Both the position numbers and the translations under genes were made by a program. From Shewanella sp. OMA3-2 (GTDB taxonomy: Bacteria > Pseudomonadota > Gammaproteobacteria > Enterobacterales > Shewanellaceae), in contig NZ_CP090974.1 in assembly GCF_021513195.1 (NCBI RefSeq), positions 1,500,001-1,564,000 on the forward strand: a DNA stretch of 64,000 bases, written 5' to 3'. Positions 29,102 to 39,264 of the stretch are shown piece by piece (the first letter of the stretch is position 1; each line of letters opens with the position of its first letter). The notes under the pieces were generated by a model, which saw only the letters and a list, made by a program, of their open reading frames with translations, was not told where the DNA came from and ran no database searches.

Positions 29102-31507
29102 TTAAGAGGCCGCTGGAGCTTGTTTAATCAACCCTGTACAGAGTTGAGGGAAACGTAATTTCACTTCAGAGGTGATATCTAGAAACTCACCTATACCAAT
29201 GATTTTAAAGAGTTGTTCTTCAAGTTGTTTGGCTTTGTGATTTGCATGAATATTGATATATCCTAATTCACGCCGAATGTAGGTCATATCCGGTTTGTCT
29301 GCGGCACCAAAATACACTTTTAGTGCCATAAATTTGCCTAGTCTTTGGCTTTGTTCTATAAAAGATTGTTGTTCTGCTACACTGATATCTGCTGTAACTT
29401 TGCAATTTAGATTAATTGTGCCACGAGCGTGTCGAGTGATTTGAATGAATACTTCAAAAAAACGCATATTATCAGCGGCTTTCATGGTTTTGATTGGGTC
29501 GGTAATTTGACTTTTTAGGACCCCATCCGCCATGATCGGTGTGAGGTTATATTGCATTATTTGATCGGTATCTTGAGAGAATAAGTGGCTGATTTCATCT
29601 ACTTTGGTGCCAATGCCAATGGCGGAAAGGGAGAATGATTTACTCTGTTTTTCAATAAAATATGGCACACTAACCAGTTCACGCATCATCAGATTTTTCA
29701 TACCATCAGCAAGCTCTTTTTGCTCACCATCTTTATCTGACAGTTGAGTTAACTTTGCTTTATTGTGACTTATCAGTTTATTTAAAAACTCAACACCGAT
29801 ATGCGGTGAGTGACCAATTAATGCACTTAAATGCAGTATGCTGCCGTTTGAACGGGTTCTAATCAGTTGATACGGTAATGCACTTAAGTCAATCTGAGTA
29901 GCTTTAGCTTGTAAGCTAGGGAAACTAAGACTTACAGATGCCGGTGAGTTAAAGTCGAATGCTTCCTCTAAGGTTATTTGTAAGCCTCGGCTAGAAATAT
30001 CATGGGTCACGCCTGAAGCGATCTTATTGCCTTGTTTAATTTTAACTAATGTTTTAAAGGCATATCTTGATTCATGACGACGCTCTGTAAATGGCATTGA
30101 TATTCTTTTAATGCTATTCACACTGATTTTTGCTTGTGCAAAGGTTTTTAATTGGTTTACGTCTTGATTATTAAACCAAGTTTGGTATTGCGAATTTACA
30201 TTCGGATTAGTTATATCGCAAACTTGAATAATATGGCTGAAACAAGCCAACTGTTGCTCAGTCAATGGTGAATATTGTGCATCATCGCCAGGAAGTGTCG
30301 AGGTTTTATAATTGAGCTTATGATCCACTTTTTGACTCACTAACTTATATACTCGCCAGCTAGATTTTTTTGAACCAAAACCTAAAAATAATCCTAAATG
30401 ACTACTTTGTATCAGTTCAAATAATGTTGCTGAATAAAAGTGTACTTTTTCGTTGCTAATATGAGTAAAGCAGAAAATTAACTGATGTTCAGTAATATCT
30501 GGCGATTTTAATAAATGCACTAAGCGATTATTGGTTAACATTCCTGGTAGTTGGTTAATATCATCCTCATTTTGAAACAAATGCAGTAATGGTTGATTAC
30601 CTCGACCAAGAAGGGCATGAGTGATACGAGGTTTACCTTCTTTAATTGAGATGTAGACTGGTAAATGAGGTTGCAGGGGTAAATAATGACGTTCGTAACC
30701 TAGTCCTGTCGCATTGACAATAACGTCGTTGACATCCACTTTGTAGCGGAATTTATAACTGCTAATTAATTGAGTAATAACTTTGTCGAGTTCTTCACTG
30801 CTACCAATACGTTTTAAGCGTAATATATCATTTTCATCTTTATTTTGAATATCAACAATAGCGTAATCAACACCTTGTTGTAAGTCTTCAAAGTAAAACT
30901 CTTCATTCAGTTCAAGCAGTTTTACTCTAATTGGTTTTTCTGGTTGGAGATTATGTTTTACGGGTAATTTTATCCTGGCGCCGCCAACTGATAAGTCTAG
31001 CGTAGCCCCTAATATTTCAGCTGATTCAGATTGTGATACTGAAATTTTAATGCTGTAGTTCATTCGCTCTTCACTGCGATTAAAATAACTGCCTAAAACG
31101 ACGCCCGGTACTATAAAAGGTGATGCATTTAAGCTTGGTTCATTAGATGGACCTTCTTGTTTCAGAAGTTTACGTTTTTTGTGAGTTTTAATGACTTTTT
31201 CATATACACCTAAAGTATATTGGTTTCGATAAATGGGTAATGTTTGTTCAAGGGCTTCTTTTGAGGGCATGTCTAAAAAATGTCTTTGGTTACCAATGAG
31301 TACCTCTTCACATGCTAGCTCGGTTTTATCACGTAAATCGATTACACGAGTACACGGTGCCGATATACGGTTTAGCTCCATTTTAAGTAGAAAACGGGTA
31401 GAGTTTGATTCATCAGCCGTTAGACTTTCGAACAGTTCCTGAAAGTCAGGTTCCATTAATAAAGGCTTTAATTGTTCTATTAGTGCGCTGTGGTTGTCTA
31501 GGCTCAT
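29102..31507 (-). CDS. Large protein with two PilZ c-di-GMP-binding domains
   Basis: 801 aa, apparently cytoplasmic: no signal peptide or membrane helix. Two PilZ motifs are intact: RSEER with DLSVGGARI (about residues 142-190) and RHESR with DISSRGLQI (about 470-510). The N-terminal 130 residues, the middle region and the C-terminal 200 residues are not recognised. The tandem arrangement suggests a c-di-GMP receptor with an unknown output. It converges with the hydrolase gene and is divergent from radA. A similar gene beside radA is known in other Shewanella to my recollection, which should be checked. Confidence 0.8.
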   Translation of the reverse strand: MSLDNHSALIEQLKPLLMEPDFQELFESLTADESNSTRFLLKMELNRISAPCTRVIDLRDKTELACEEVLIGNQRHFLDMPSKEALEQTLPIYRNQYTLGVYEKVIKTHKKRKLLKQEGPSNEPSLNASPFIVPGVVLGSYFNRSEERMNYSIKISVSQSESAEILGATLDLSVGGARIKLPVKHNLQPEKPIRVKLLELNEEFYFEDLQQGVDYAIVDIQNKDENDILRLKRIGSSEELDKVITQLISSYKFRYKVDVNDVIVNATGLGYERHYLPLQPHLPVYISIKEGKPRITHALLGRGNQPLLHLFQNEDDINQLPGMLTNNRLVHLLKSPDITEHQLIFCFTHISNEKVHFYSATLFELIQSSHLGLFLGFGSKKSSWRVYKLVSQKVDHKLNYKTSTLPGDDAQYSPLTEQQLACFSHIIQVCDITNPNVNSQYQTWFNNQDVNQLKTFAQAKISVNSIKRISMPFTERRHESRYAFKTLVKIKQGNKIASGVTHDISSRGLQITLEEAFDFNSPASVSLSFPSLQAKATQIDLSALPYQLIRTRSNGSILHLSALIGHSPHIGVEFLNKLISHNKAKLTQLSDKDGEQKELADGMKNLMMRELVSVPYFIEKQSKSFSLSAIGIGTKVDEISHLFSQDTDQIMQYNLTPIMADGVLKSQITDPIKTMKAADNMRFFEVFIQITRHARGTINLNCKVTADISVAEQQSFIEQSQRLGKFMALKVYFGAADKPDMTYIRRELGYINIHANHKAKQLEEQLFKIIGIGEFLDITSEVKLRFPQLCTGLIKQAPAAS

Positions 31508-31721
31508 CTTCTATTATCGTTTTTAATGCTTATTGTGTGTCTGGCTGTTAATCTTATCGGCATGAAAAGACATTGCTTTATCAATAGTGTGGTCTGAAGT
31601 TAATCTTAACCCTATTTGAGATAAATGATAAAGTTTACAGTACAAACTCGTGTCTATGATTTGATATATCTTGGACTGAAAAGCGATCTTCCTCAACTTT
31701 TAAATTTATTAACCGAGCATT

Positions 31722-33086
31722 ATGGCAAAGAATAAAACAGCATATGTGTGCAATGAGTGTGGTCAAGACTTTCCGCGTTGGCAAGGGCAGTGTAATGCTT
31801 GCCAGGAGTGGAACACGATCACTGAGGTACGTTTAGGCGCGAGCAGTGCAACACGTACTCATCAGTTTAGTGGTTATGCTGGCGCCACGAGTAAAGAAGT
31901 ACAGACACTTGATCAAATTGACTTAAATGAATTACCGCGTATTGCCAGTACATTTGGTGAGTTAGATCGGGTTTTGGGTGGCGGTATTGTCCCTGGCAGT
32001 GCCATATTAATTGGTGGGCATCCTGGCGCAGGGAAAAGTACTTTGTTATTGCAAACTTTGTGTCAATTAGCGCAAATTATGCCAGCCTTGTATGTCACGG
32101 GGGAAGAATCATTACAACAAGTCGCAATGCGTGCTCATCGCCTAGGGTTACCGACTCAAAATCTACGTATGCTGTCTGAAACCAGTGTTGAAACTATTTG
32201 TGATATTGCGATACAAATAAAGCCCAAAGTGATTGTGATTGACTCTATTCAAGTCATGCATATGAGCGATATCCAATCTTCACCTGGTAGCGTATCTCAG
32301 GTACGAGAATCCGCTTCATATTTGACCCGATTTGCAAAACAACATGGCATAGCGGTTATTATGGTCGGCCATGTTACTAAAGATGGCAGTTTAGCTGGCC
32401 CTAAGGTATTAGAACATTGTATTGATTGCTCGGTGATGTTTGAGGGGGATAGTGATAGTCGCTATCGTACTTTACGCTCACATAAAAATAGATTCGGCGC
32501 AATTAACGAGCTAGGTGTTTTTGCGATGACGGAGCGTGGCTTAAAAGAAGTAGCTAATCCATCAGCAATATTTTTATCCCGTGGTGATGAAGCGGCCTCG
32601 GGATCGTTAGTGATGGTGGTATGGGAAGGTACGCGTCCATTGCTGGTGGAGTTACAGGTTTTAGTCGACAGTTCAGCCATGTCTAACCCTCGTCGGGTTG
32701 CGGTAGGTATGGATGCTAATCGTTTAGCCATGCTGCTTGCTGTAATGCACCGCCATGGTGGGTTGCAGATGGCTGACCAAGATGTGTTTGTTAACGTTGT
32801 GGGTGGAGTTAAAGTGACTGAAACCAGTGCCGATTTAACTTTATTGCTGGCGATGGTATCGAGTTTTCGCGGCGAAGTTTTACCGACAGATTTAGTCGTT
32901 TTTGGTGAAGTAGGCTTATCTGGTGAGATTAGACCTGTGCCTAATGGGCAAGAGCGTTTAATTGAAGCGGCTAAACACGGTTTTAAACGCGCTATAGTGC
33001 CTAAGGCAAACATGCCTAAAAAACCGCCCGAGGGAATGGACGTTATTGGGGTAAATAAATTAACTGAAGCGTTAAACGCACTCTAA
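31722..33086 (+). CDS. radA: DNA repair ATPase RadA
   Basis: 454 aa. N-terminal zinc finger CNECGQDFPRWQGQCNAC, Walker A GGHPGAGKST, the RadA-specific KNRFG motif (SHKNRFG), and a C-terminal Lon-protease-like domain (VNVVGGVKVTETSADL onward, SGEIRPV). RadA helps branch migration during recombinational repair. In E. coli it follows serB; here two genes separate them. Confidence 0.96.
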   Translation: MAKNKTAYVCNECGQDFPRWQGQCNACQEWNTITEVRLGASSATRTHQFSGYAGATSKEVQTLDQIDLNELPRIASTFGELDRVLGGGIVPGSAILIGGHPGAGKSTLLLQTLCQLAQIMPALYVTGEESLQQVAMRAHRLGLPTQNLRMLSETSVETICDIAIQIKPKVIVIDSIQVMHMSDIQSSPGSVSQVRESASYLTRFAKQHGIAVIMVGHVTKDGSLAGPKVLEHCIDCSVMFEGDSDSRYRTLRSHKNRFGAINELGVFAMTERGLKEVANPSAIFLSRGDEAASGSLVMVVWEGTRPLLVELQVLVDSSAMSNPRRVAVGMDANRLAMLLAVMHRHGGLQMADQDVFVNVVGGVKVTETSADLTLLLAMVSSFRGEVLPTDLVVFGEVGLSGEIRPVPNGQERLIEAAKHGFKRAIVPKANMPKKPPEGMDVIGVNKLTEALNAL

Positions 33087-33129
33087 CTGTGCGTTTTTAT
33101 CAATATTTGATTCCAAATTTAAGGGGTAT

Positions 33130-33495
33130 TTATTCTTCGGGTTGGATCAACATTTCTAGCTCTCGATTAAGTAGTTCAGCATCACCTAAATTCAGTTCAA
33201 TAATACGGCGTAAGTGGCTAATACTTTCAACATCGATATGTAAACAGCGTAAGCCTAAGTGCTTACTGGTTTTATGTACAATCTTGGTGCTCATGACTAA
33301 CTGAATGTCAGAGTCAGGTAGTACAAACTCTAATGTGATATTACTGTCTTGTGTGCCGTTGAATGTTTCAGGGATGTCGACCAAAGCGCCATTAAGGCTT
33401 AAATCTAGAATCGTTGTGCGCCAGGTAGACTCGGCCTGGGCAAGATAGGCATTAGCACCAAATAGAATTCTCGAAAATTTGCGTCTCTCGTCCAT
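33130..33495 (-). CDS. Single-domain PilZ c-di-GMP-binding protein
   Basis: 121 aa, almost entirely a PilZ domain: the N-terminal RRKFSR supplies the RxxxR motif and DLSLNGALVDIP the D/NxSxxG motif, so c-di-GMP binding is likely. Small PilZ proteins of this kind act as adaptor receptors for motility or surface behaviour; the partner is unknown. It converges on radA and is the second PilZ gene flanking it. Confidence 0.88.
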   Translation of the reverse strand: MDERRKFSRILFGANAYLAQAESTWRTTILDLSLNGALVDIPETFNGTQDSNITLEFVLPDSDIQLVMSTKIVHKTSKHLGLRCLHIDVESISHLRRIIELNLGDAELLNRELEMLIQPEE

Positions 33496-33724
33496 TAGTC
33501 TGTCCTTTAATATTTAGGGTCAGTATTGCATTTGTTATTATCAATTAGCATACGATATAACCACACATAAAACACCCTGATTCAATTAATTTGTTTAATG
33601 ATTATTAGTTTGGGTAACTCAATTGTGAATAAGGCACCTTGCTTAATAGCTGTGAATAAAGCGATTTGTTCCTTAATACTTGATTACCAGGCAGGCCCAT
33701 ATTCGTTTTATTAACATAACCAGC

Positions 33725-33930
33725 TATTTAGCCTCAGACTAGGGGGGAATAAATGCTGACTAAACAGCCTTTATCTTGCTAACTTCGTTTTCTTAACGTG
33801 CAATAGGCTAGCTATTGACGTGTTAATGTCCCTTGGTTTGAAAACAAATAACAAGTTTGCTATGAAATAAGCTAAATCTGTTGAAGTTAGCCTATTAAGC
33901 CCATCTATATAACCCGAGTTGAGGTTTAAT
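33725..33930 (-). repeat. Dispersed intergenic repeat, copy 1
   Basis: On the minus strand this segment shares several blocks in order with 46.49-46.63 kb: AACACGTCAATAGC, CACGTTAA, TAGCAAG, AAAGGCTGTTT and TTTATT..CCCTAGT.TGAGG. A plus-strand block near 33909 (CCCGAGTTGAGGTTTAATTA) resembles the last of these in opposite orientation, hinting at inverted ends. Confidence 0.55.
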
Positions 33931-33970
33931 TACGTTGTAGTGATTGCGCAAGCGCCATACTAACTTGGCT

Positions 33971-34005
33971 TGATTACTGATTACTGATTACTGATTACTG
34001 ATTAC
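33971..34005 (+). repeat. Tandem repeat TGATTAC x5
   Basis: Five perfect head-to-tail copies of the heptamer TGATTAC in a non-coding region. A length-variable locus is likely. Confidence 0.95.
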
Positions 34006-34224
34006 TAGCCTGGGATATTTACCAAAACATTATGAGTCATTTATTGAAATGTTTTGACGCTTTGAACTTTCACTCAAGAGGATAGACAGGGTATCCTCGA
34101 GAGGTTAAGTTAAAACATAGCAAGTGTCCAAATAGAAAAAATGCCCTTCAGCTTAACTAACTGGCATTAACTCGAAGGTTGCTTTTACTTAATGGTTAAC
34201 TAATTTAAGGTTAACCATTCGCTG

Positions 34225-35514
34225 CTAACCTGCAATATCATCATCAGGATCAACAATGGGGGAGTTTGGCATAATTCTGACCGATTTTATCATATTATCA
34301 GCCACTTCAATCACTTCAATATGGTAATCAGCTAAGCGTAAACTGGTTTTTGCGGCAGGGATATCCTCAAGATATTCGACAATTAATCCATTTAGAGTTT
34401 TAGGGCCATCAATAGGGAAATCCCATTTCATCTCTTTATTTAAATCACGAATGTTAATAGTGGCATCAATTAAAAAGCTGCCATCTTGTTGGATGTTAAT
34501 ATCTTCGCTTGGTGTAGCTATCATTGATGTAGTGAAGTCACCAACGATTTCCTCTAAAATATCTTCAAGTGTAACAAGTCCTTGAATGTCACCATACTCA
34601 TCAACAACCAGTCCTATACGTTCTTTATTTTGCTGGAAATTTGCCAGCTGTACGTTCAATGGTGTGCCTTCAGGAATAAAATATAGCTCTTTTACTGCAC
34701 GTAATAATGATGACTTACTAAATTGCTCTTTTGATTGTAGACGAAGAGCGTCGCGCAAATGAATAAATCCCACTGAATCATCAATGGTGTCGCGATACAC
34801 TAATACACGAGTGTGTGGACTTTGGGTGACTAATTTATTAATGAGCTTAAAATCATCATTCATGTTGATGGCGTAAATATCGGAACGCGCAATCATAATG
34901 TCTTCTACAGTGACTTTTTCTAAGTCTAATATTGACAATAACATTTCTTGGTGACGCTGAGGTATAAGTGCACCAGCTTCATGTACAACGGTACGTAATT
35001 CTTCCTGGCTTAATGCATCATTAGTTTTCACCGTTTTAATGCCCAATAAACGCAAGAAACCTGTGGTAATAATGTTTAAGGTTTTTACTACTGGTAATAA
35101 GATAAACAATAACCATTTCAGCAAAATACTAGAAGGGAATGCAATTCGCTCTGGATGTAAGGCTGCATAGGTTTTTGGGGTCACTTCTGCAAAGATTAGC
35201 ACAACAATTGTCAGTACACCGGTAGCTATAGCAACACCCATATCGCCAAATAATCGCATACCAATGATGGTGGCGATAGCAGAGGCAAGAATGTTAACCA
35301 AGTTGTTTCCAATTAGGATTAACCCTATTAGTCTATCTGGTCTGTCGAGCATTTTTAATGCGCGTTGGGCACCTTTATGGCCGCTTCCAGCAAGGTGGCG
35401 AAGTCTATACCGATTAAGGGTCATCATGGCGGTTTCTGAACCAGAAAAATAAGCTGACATCAGAATTAAAACCAACAGAAAAATGAGGAGTGCGCTGGTA
35501 GATATAGCGTCCAA
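34225..35514 (-). CDS. corB: CorB/CNNM-type membrane protein with CBS domains
   Basis: 429 aa. DUF21/CNNM membrane domain (about residues 1-190, with SAYFSGSETAMMTLNRYRLRH and the IFAEVTPKTYA helix), a CBS pair (about 200-330, DIMIARSDIYAIN and IGLVVDEYGDIQGLVTLEDILEEIVG) and a CorC/HlyC C-terminal domain. The family is linked to Mg2+/Co2+ transport. Same gene order (this gene, ypjD, ffh) as E. coli yfjD-ypjD-ffh. Confidence 0.9.
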   Translation of the reverse strand: MDAISTSALLIFLLVLILMSAYFSGSETAMMTLNRYRLRHLAGSGHKGAQRALKMLDRPDRLIGLILIGNNLVNILASAIATIIGMRLFGDMGVAIATGVLTIVVLIFAEVTPKTYAALHPERIAFPSSILLKWLLFILLPVVKTLNIITTGFLRLLGIKTVKTNDALSQEELRTVVHEAGALIPQRHQEMLLSILDLEKVTVEDIMIARSDIYAINMNDDFKLINKLVTQSPHTRVLVYRDTIDDSVGFIHLRDALRLQSKEQFSKSSLLRAVKELYFIPEGTPLNVQLANFQQNKERIGLVVDEYGDIQGLVTLEDILEEIVGDFTTSMIATPSEDINIQQDGSFLIDATINIRDLNKEMKWDFPIDGPKTLNGLIVEYLEDIPAAKTSLRLADYHIEVIEVADNMIKSVRIMPNSPIVDPDDDIAG

Positions 35515-35733
35515 GGAAGGGGGCTCCGTTATGGTAATTTGGCCGCTATATTAGCAGCCCAAATGGATAAATTGAATCAGCATTATTAACCACTGACGAT
35601 AAGAGTCAAGCTATAGAGGTTTATAATATCAGCAAAATAAAATACAAAATGAACAATGAGTACTTCACGCCCTTCAAAGTCCCCGTTTTTAATGGTCATG
35701 ATTATTTGTTTACAGTCATGATTTAGGTGGGTG

Positions 35734-36522
35734 TTAATTAATAATCAGTTCTTTAACAATACGAGCGCCAAAGTAGCCTAATGAAAGTAGCCCAGCACCA
35801 GATAAACTGTAAACCACGGCTGTGCGGATCCGACAGCCTATAGTGTAGTGTTGCCATAACATAGTGCCATATACGACCCAAGCCGCCATTGATAAAATAG
35901 CTTTGTGGCCCTTGCCATCAATAAACATATCCTCTAAAAACACAAACCCAGTAACTAACGACAAGCTTAATAAAATAAAGCCAATCACAATAAGATGATA
36001 TAGCTGACGTTCTACAGTCATCAGTGGTGGCATAGCCAGGCTCATGAACATTTTTTTATTTTTAAGCTTGTTTTGAATAATCCATAATTGCAGTGCATAA
36101 AGTGCAGCAATCATTAAGGCACTGTAAGCCATCAGCGACAATACAACATGAGCAAGAATTTCAGGATGCAATTCAAAATGCATAATAAATTGAGGTGGTA
36201 GTAGCCACAGTAATGCGACCGAAATGATAGAGCAGGCGTAAATTACCGGAAGTACTACGATGACTTTTAGTCTAGGTAAAGTGACCATAAAGGTAAAGGT
36301 GATAATCCAGTTCACCATTGAAATAACATTGGTTAAACTAAAATTAAGTCCATCGGCAGTAAACATTGATTTCGACAGAGCAAAACCATGCATCAATACA
36401 CCCAAACCAGAGATGAGCATGATGAGTTTACGGTTAGGGCCGTCAGCATGAAATAGTCGACTAGTCACCAGTACTAGTGCAATACAATAAAAAAACATAG
36501 CCGAAGCTGAAAAAATAACCAT
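35734..36522 (-). CDS. ypjD: CcsA-family inner-membrane protein YpjD
   Basis: About 262 aa with eight predicted membrane helices; conserved blocks LAHVVLSLMAYSALMIAALYALQL and MPPLMTVERQLYHLIVIGF, then a tail ending YFGARIVKELI, match YpjD of the cytochrome c assembly (CcsA/CcmC-like) family. The frame is open to 36615, but the family start corresponds to the ATG at 36522, preceded by an AGG. Function is not established in E. coli. Divergent from ffh. Confidence 0.85.
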   Translation of the reverse strand: MVIFSASAMFFYCIALVLVTSRLFHADGPNRKLIMLISGLGVLMHGFALSKSMFTADGLNFSLTNVISMVNWIITFTFMVTLPRLKVIVVLPVIYACSIISVALLWLLPPQFIMHFELHPEILAHVVLSLMAYSALMIAALYALQLWIIQNKLKNKKMFMSLAMPPLMTVERQLYHLIVIGFILLSLSLVTGFVFLEDMFIDGKGHKAILSMAAWVVYGTMLWQHYTIGCRIRTAVVYSLSGAGLLSLGYFGARIVKELIIN

Positions 36523-36881
36523 CCGATTTAAACCTATCAAGTTATATGTGCATGCTGACTGGATATAATATCGAGTCTCAAAACGTTCATGAACATTATT
36601 AGGTAAGATTAACATGAAGTCACCCTATAAGGGCAGTGACCTATTACGCAAAATTTAACAGTATCTGACTGTTAGCTGCAAATAATTTACCTTAATCGAG
36701 TCTGTTATGGGGAATAAGAGGCACTCGTGTCACGATTAATTATGGGTTTGATCCTTTTATAAATAAGGCGCAAGGCTAATCGTTCGAGCTAAAAATGAAT
36801 AAATTGTCACACAAGCGCGCATCTTAAAATTTTTTGAGTATAATAGTGCGCATTATCGATAAGCGTATTAAGAGCGGTTAA
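36523..36881 (+). promoter_or_regulatory. ypjD-ffh divergent region with ffh -10 element
   Basis: A TATAAT at 36839-36844 lies about 40 bases before the ffh ATG and is its likely -10; no -35 of good match stands 16-18 bases upstream. No other element recognised. Confidence 0.45.
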
Positions 36882-38255
36882 ATGTTTGAGAATCTATCTG
36901 ACAGACTATCAAGAACACTAAAAAATATAAGTGGTCGTGGTCGATTAACGGAAGACAACATTAAAGACACCTTACGTGAAGTCCGCATGGCTTTGCTCGA
37001 GGCTGATGTTGCATTGCCAGTAGTAAGAGACTTTGTGAGCAGCGTAAAAGATCGCGCAGTTGGACAAGAAGTCTCAAAAAGTTTAAGTCCTGGTCAAGCG
37101 TTTATTAAAATTGTTCAAAGCGAACTTGAACGCGCTATGGGCGAAGCTAATGAAGAGCTTGACTTAGCCGCTCAGCCGCCAGCAGTGATCATGATGGCAG
37201 GTTTACAGGGGGCAGGTAAAACAACCTCGGTAGCCAAGTTAAGTAAATTTTTACGCACTCGTCATAAAAAATCAGTATTAGTTGTCAGTGCTGATGTTTA
37301 TCGCCCTGCGGCAATTAAACAGCTTGAAACTTTGGCTGCTGAAGTTGAGGTTGAATTTTTCCCCTCTGACGTCAGTCAAAAACCGCTTGATATAGCAAAA
37401 GCGGCAATAGCTTATGCCAAATTAAAGTTCATTGATGTTGTGATTGTCGATACCGCAGGTCGTTTGCATGTCGATGAAGCTATGATGGATGAGATCATTG
37501 AGTTGCATGCGGTTATTAAGCCGGTAGAAACATTATTTGTTGTCGATGCAATGACAGGTCAAGATGCGGCAAATACAGCTAAAGCATTTAATGAAGCACT
37601 GCCATTAACTGGGGTCATTTTAACCAAGGTTGATGGTGATGCTCGCGGTGGTGCGGCGTTATCAATTCGTAGCATAACCGGTAAACCTATTAAGTTCTTA
37701 GGTGTTGGTGAAAAAACTGATGCATTAGAGCCGTTTCATCCTGATCGTATTGCCTCACGTATTTTAGGCATGGGCGATGTACTTTCATTGATTGAAGAAG
37801 TTGAACGCGGTGTCGATAAAGACAAAGCGATGAAACTGGCTTCTAAAGTGAAGGCTGGTGGTAGTTTTGATTTAGAAGATTTTCGTGAGCAGCTGCAGCA
37901 AATGAAGAACATGGGCGGCATGATGAACATGATAGAAAAACTGCCTGGTGTAGGTAAGCTGCCTCCAGAAGCTCTAGCGCAAGTTCAAGACGGCAAAATG
38001 ACTGGCCAAATGGAAGCGATTATTAACTCTATGACCGCCAAAGAGCGTAAAAATCCTGATGTTATTAAGGGATCACGCAAGCGTCGTATTGCACTAGGTT
38101 CAGGTACACAAATTCAAGATGTAAATCGCTTATTAAAGCAATTTACTCAAATGCAAAAAATGATGAAAAAAATGTCAGCTAAAGGCGGCATGAAAAAAAT
38201 GATGCGTGGTATGAGCGGGATGTTGCCGCCAGGTATGAAGATGCCTGGTCGTTAG
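36882..38255 (+). CDS. ffh: Signal recognition particle protein Ffh
   Basis: 457-aa SRP GTPase that binds 4.5S RNA and signal sequences for co-translational targeting. N domain, then the G domain with G1 GLQGAGKTTS, DTAGRLHVDE (G3) and TKVDGDARGG (G4), and a methionine-rich M domain (about 300-457; MKNMGGMMNMIEKLPG, QKMMKKM). The standard first gene ahead of rpsP. Confidence 0.97.
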   Translation: MFENLSDRLSRTLKNISGRGRLTEDNIKDTLREVRMALLEADVALPVVRDFVSSVKDRAVGQEVSKSLSPGQAFIKIVQSELERAMGEANEELDLAAQPPAVIMMAGLQGAGKTTSVAKLSKFLRTRHKKSVLVVSADVYRPAAIKQLETLAAEVEVEFFPSDVSQKPLDIAKAAIAYAKLKFIDVVIVDTAGRLHVDEAMMDEIIELHAVIKPVETLFVVDAMTGQDAANTAKAFNEALPLTGVILTKVDGDARGGAALSIRSITGKPIKFLGVGEKTDALEPFHPDRIASRILGMGDVLSLIEEVERGVDKDKAMKLASKVKAGGSFDLEDFREQLQQMKNMGGMMNMIEKLPGVGKLPPEALAQVQDGKMTGQMEAIINSMTAKERKNPDVIKGSRKRRIALGSGTQIQDVNRLLKQFTQMQKMMKKMSAKGGMKKMMRGMSGMLPPGMKMPGR

Positions 38256-38375
38256 TTTATCAATTTAATCTTCGGTAGTGACGCTTTGCTTGACGCTATA
38301 ATCCTTTTTGCTGCAAAAAACGGCGCTTTGGGTTGCATTAGTTTCAAAGTAGGGTAAAATCTTCCGGCTTTCTTA

Positions 38376-38408
38376 CTGGGACCTTCGCGAACACGGGTTC
38401 CAGTTTTT
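38376..38408 (+). terminator. Terminator or leader hairpin between ffh and rpsP
   Basis: CTGGGACC (38376-38383) pairs with GGTTCCAG (38396-38403; one G-T), followed by five T. It ends ffh or attenuates rpsP. A TATAAT at 38297-38302 may belong to an rpsP-operon promoter upstream of this hairpin. Confidence 0.65.
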
Positions 38409-38446
38409 ATTTTTGCTTCTAGCAAATCATTAGAGGAATAAAACGC

Positions 38447-38698
38447 ATGGTTACCATTCGTTTAGCTCGTGGCGGCGCAAAAAAGCGTCCATTTTATAAT
38501 ATCGTTGTTGCTGATAGCCGCAATGCTCGTGACGGTCGTTTCATCGAACGTGTAGGCTTTTTCAACCCACTAGCTCGTGGTCAAGAAGAAACTTTACGTT
38601 TAGATTTAGATCGTGTTGAGCATTGGGTTGCTACAGGCGCGGCAACATCTGAGCGTGTTGCTAAGTTAATTAAAGACGCACGTAAAGCAGTAGCTTAA
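38447..38698 (+). CDS. rpsP: 30S ribosomal protein S16
   Basis: 83 aa with the S16 signature [25 protein letters not shown] at the N-terminus (family usual length 80-90). AGAGGA precedes the ATG. First gene of rpsP-rimM-trmD-rplS. Confidence 0.97.
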   Translation: MVTIRLARGGAKKRPFYNIVVADSRNARDGRFIERVGFFNPLARGQEETLRLDLDRVEHWVATGAATSERVAKLIKDARKAVA

Positions 38699-38718
38699 TT
38701 GCGTTTAGGTATAGATAG

Positions 38719-39249
38719 ATGAGTAGTAACCAACAGCCAATAGTGCTGGGTAAAATAGGCGCTTGTCATGGCATTAAAGGTTGGCTAAAAATCACTGCCT
38801 ATACCAATTCTGTTGAAGGCATTTTTGATTATTCTCCTTGGCTTATTTATGACCAAGGAAAATGGCGTGAAGTTAAAGTCAGCCAATGGCGCTCACAAGG
38901 TAAAGCGGTTATCGCTGAACTTGAAGGTGTAGCGTCACGGGAACAGGCACAAATGCTCACAAATTGTGAAATTGCGATTATGCCTGAACAAATGAAAGAG
39001 CTCAGTGATGATGAATTTTATCACCGTGATCTTATCGGCTGTGAAGTGACTAATAATAACGGCTACAACATGGGCATCGTTGACCAGATCGTGGAAACAG
39101 GATCTAACGATGTTTTACTTGTTAAAGCTAATGCCAAAGATGCTTTTGGCAAAGTGGAACGTATGATCCCCTTTGTCCCTGAACAATTCATTTTAACAGT
39201 GGATTTGCAAGGCAAACAGATAATAGTGGATTGGGATCCTGACTTCTAA
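38719..39249 (+). CDS. rimM: Ribosome maturation factor RimM
   Basis: 176 aa. Assists late 30S subunit assembly (16S processing, S19 binding). RimM N-terminal domain opens with [17 protein letters not shown]; the PRC-barrel-like C-terminal half contains [20 protein letters not shown] and [13 protein letters not shown]. It follows rpsP by 20 bases. Confidence 0.95.
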   Translation: MSSNQQPIVLGKIGACHGIKGWLKITAYTNSVEGIFDYSPWLIYDQGKWREVKVSQWRSQGKAVIAELEGVASREQAQMLTNCEIAIMPEQMKELSDDEFYHRDLIGCEVTNNNGYNMGIVDQIVETGSNDVLLVKANAKDAFGKVERMIPFVPEQFILTVDLQGKQIIVDWDPDF

Positions 39250-39264
39250 GTCGAGGTACAACAT

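Larger units (their letters stand above)
33496..34224. other. Long intergenic region with repeats
   Basis: About 730 bases without a credible ORF. It contains a copy of a dispersed repeat (33725-33930) and a 7-bp tandem repeat (33971-34005), both listed separately. The remainder is AT-rich with no recognised signal. Confidence 0.6.

Noticed and set aside
32462..33013. 183-codon minus-strand ORF opposite radA
   Set aside because: Antisense shadow of the RadA C-terminal domain; Ser/Thr/Pro-rich translation without domain character.
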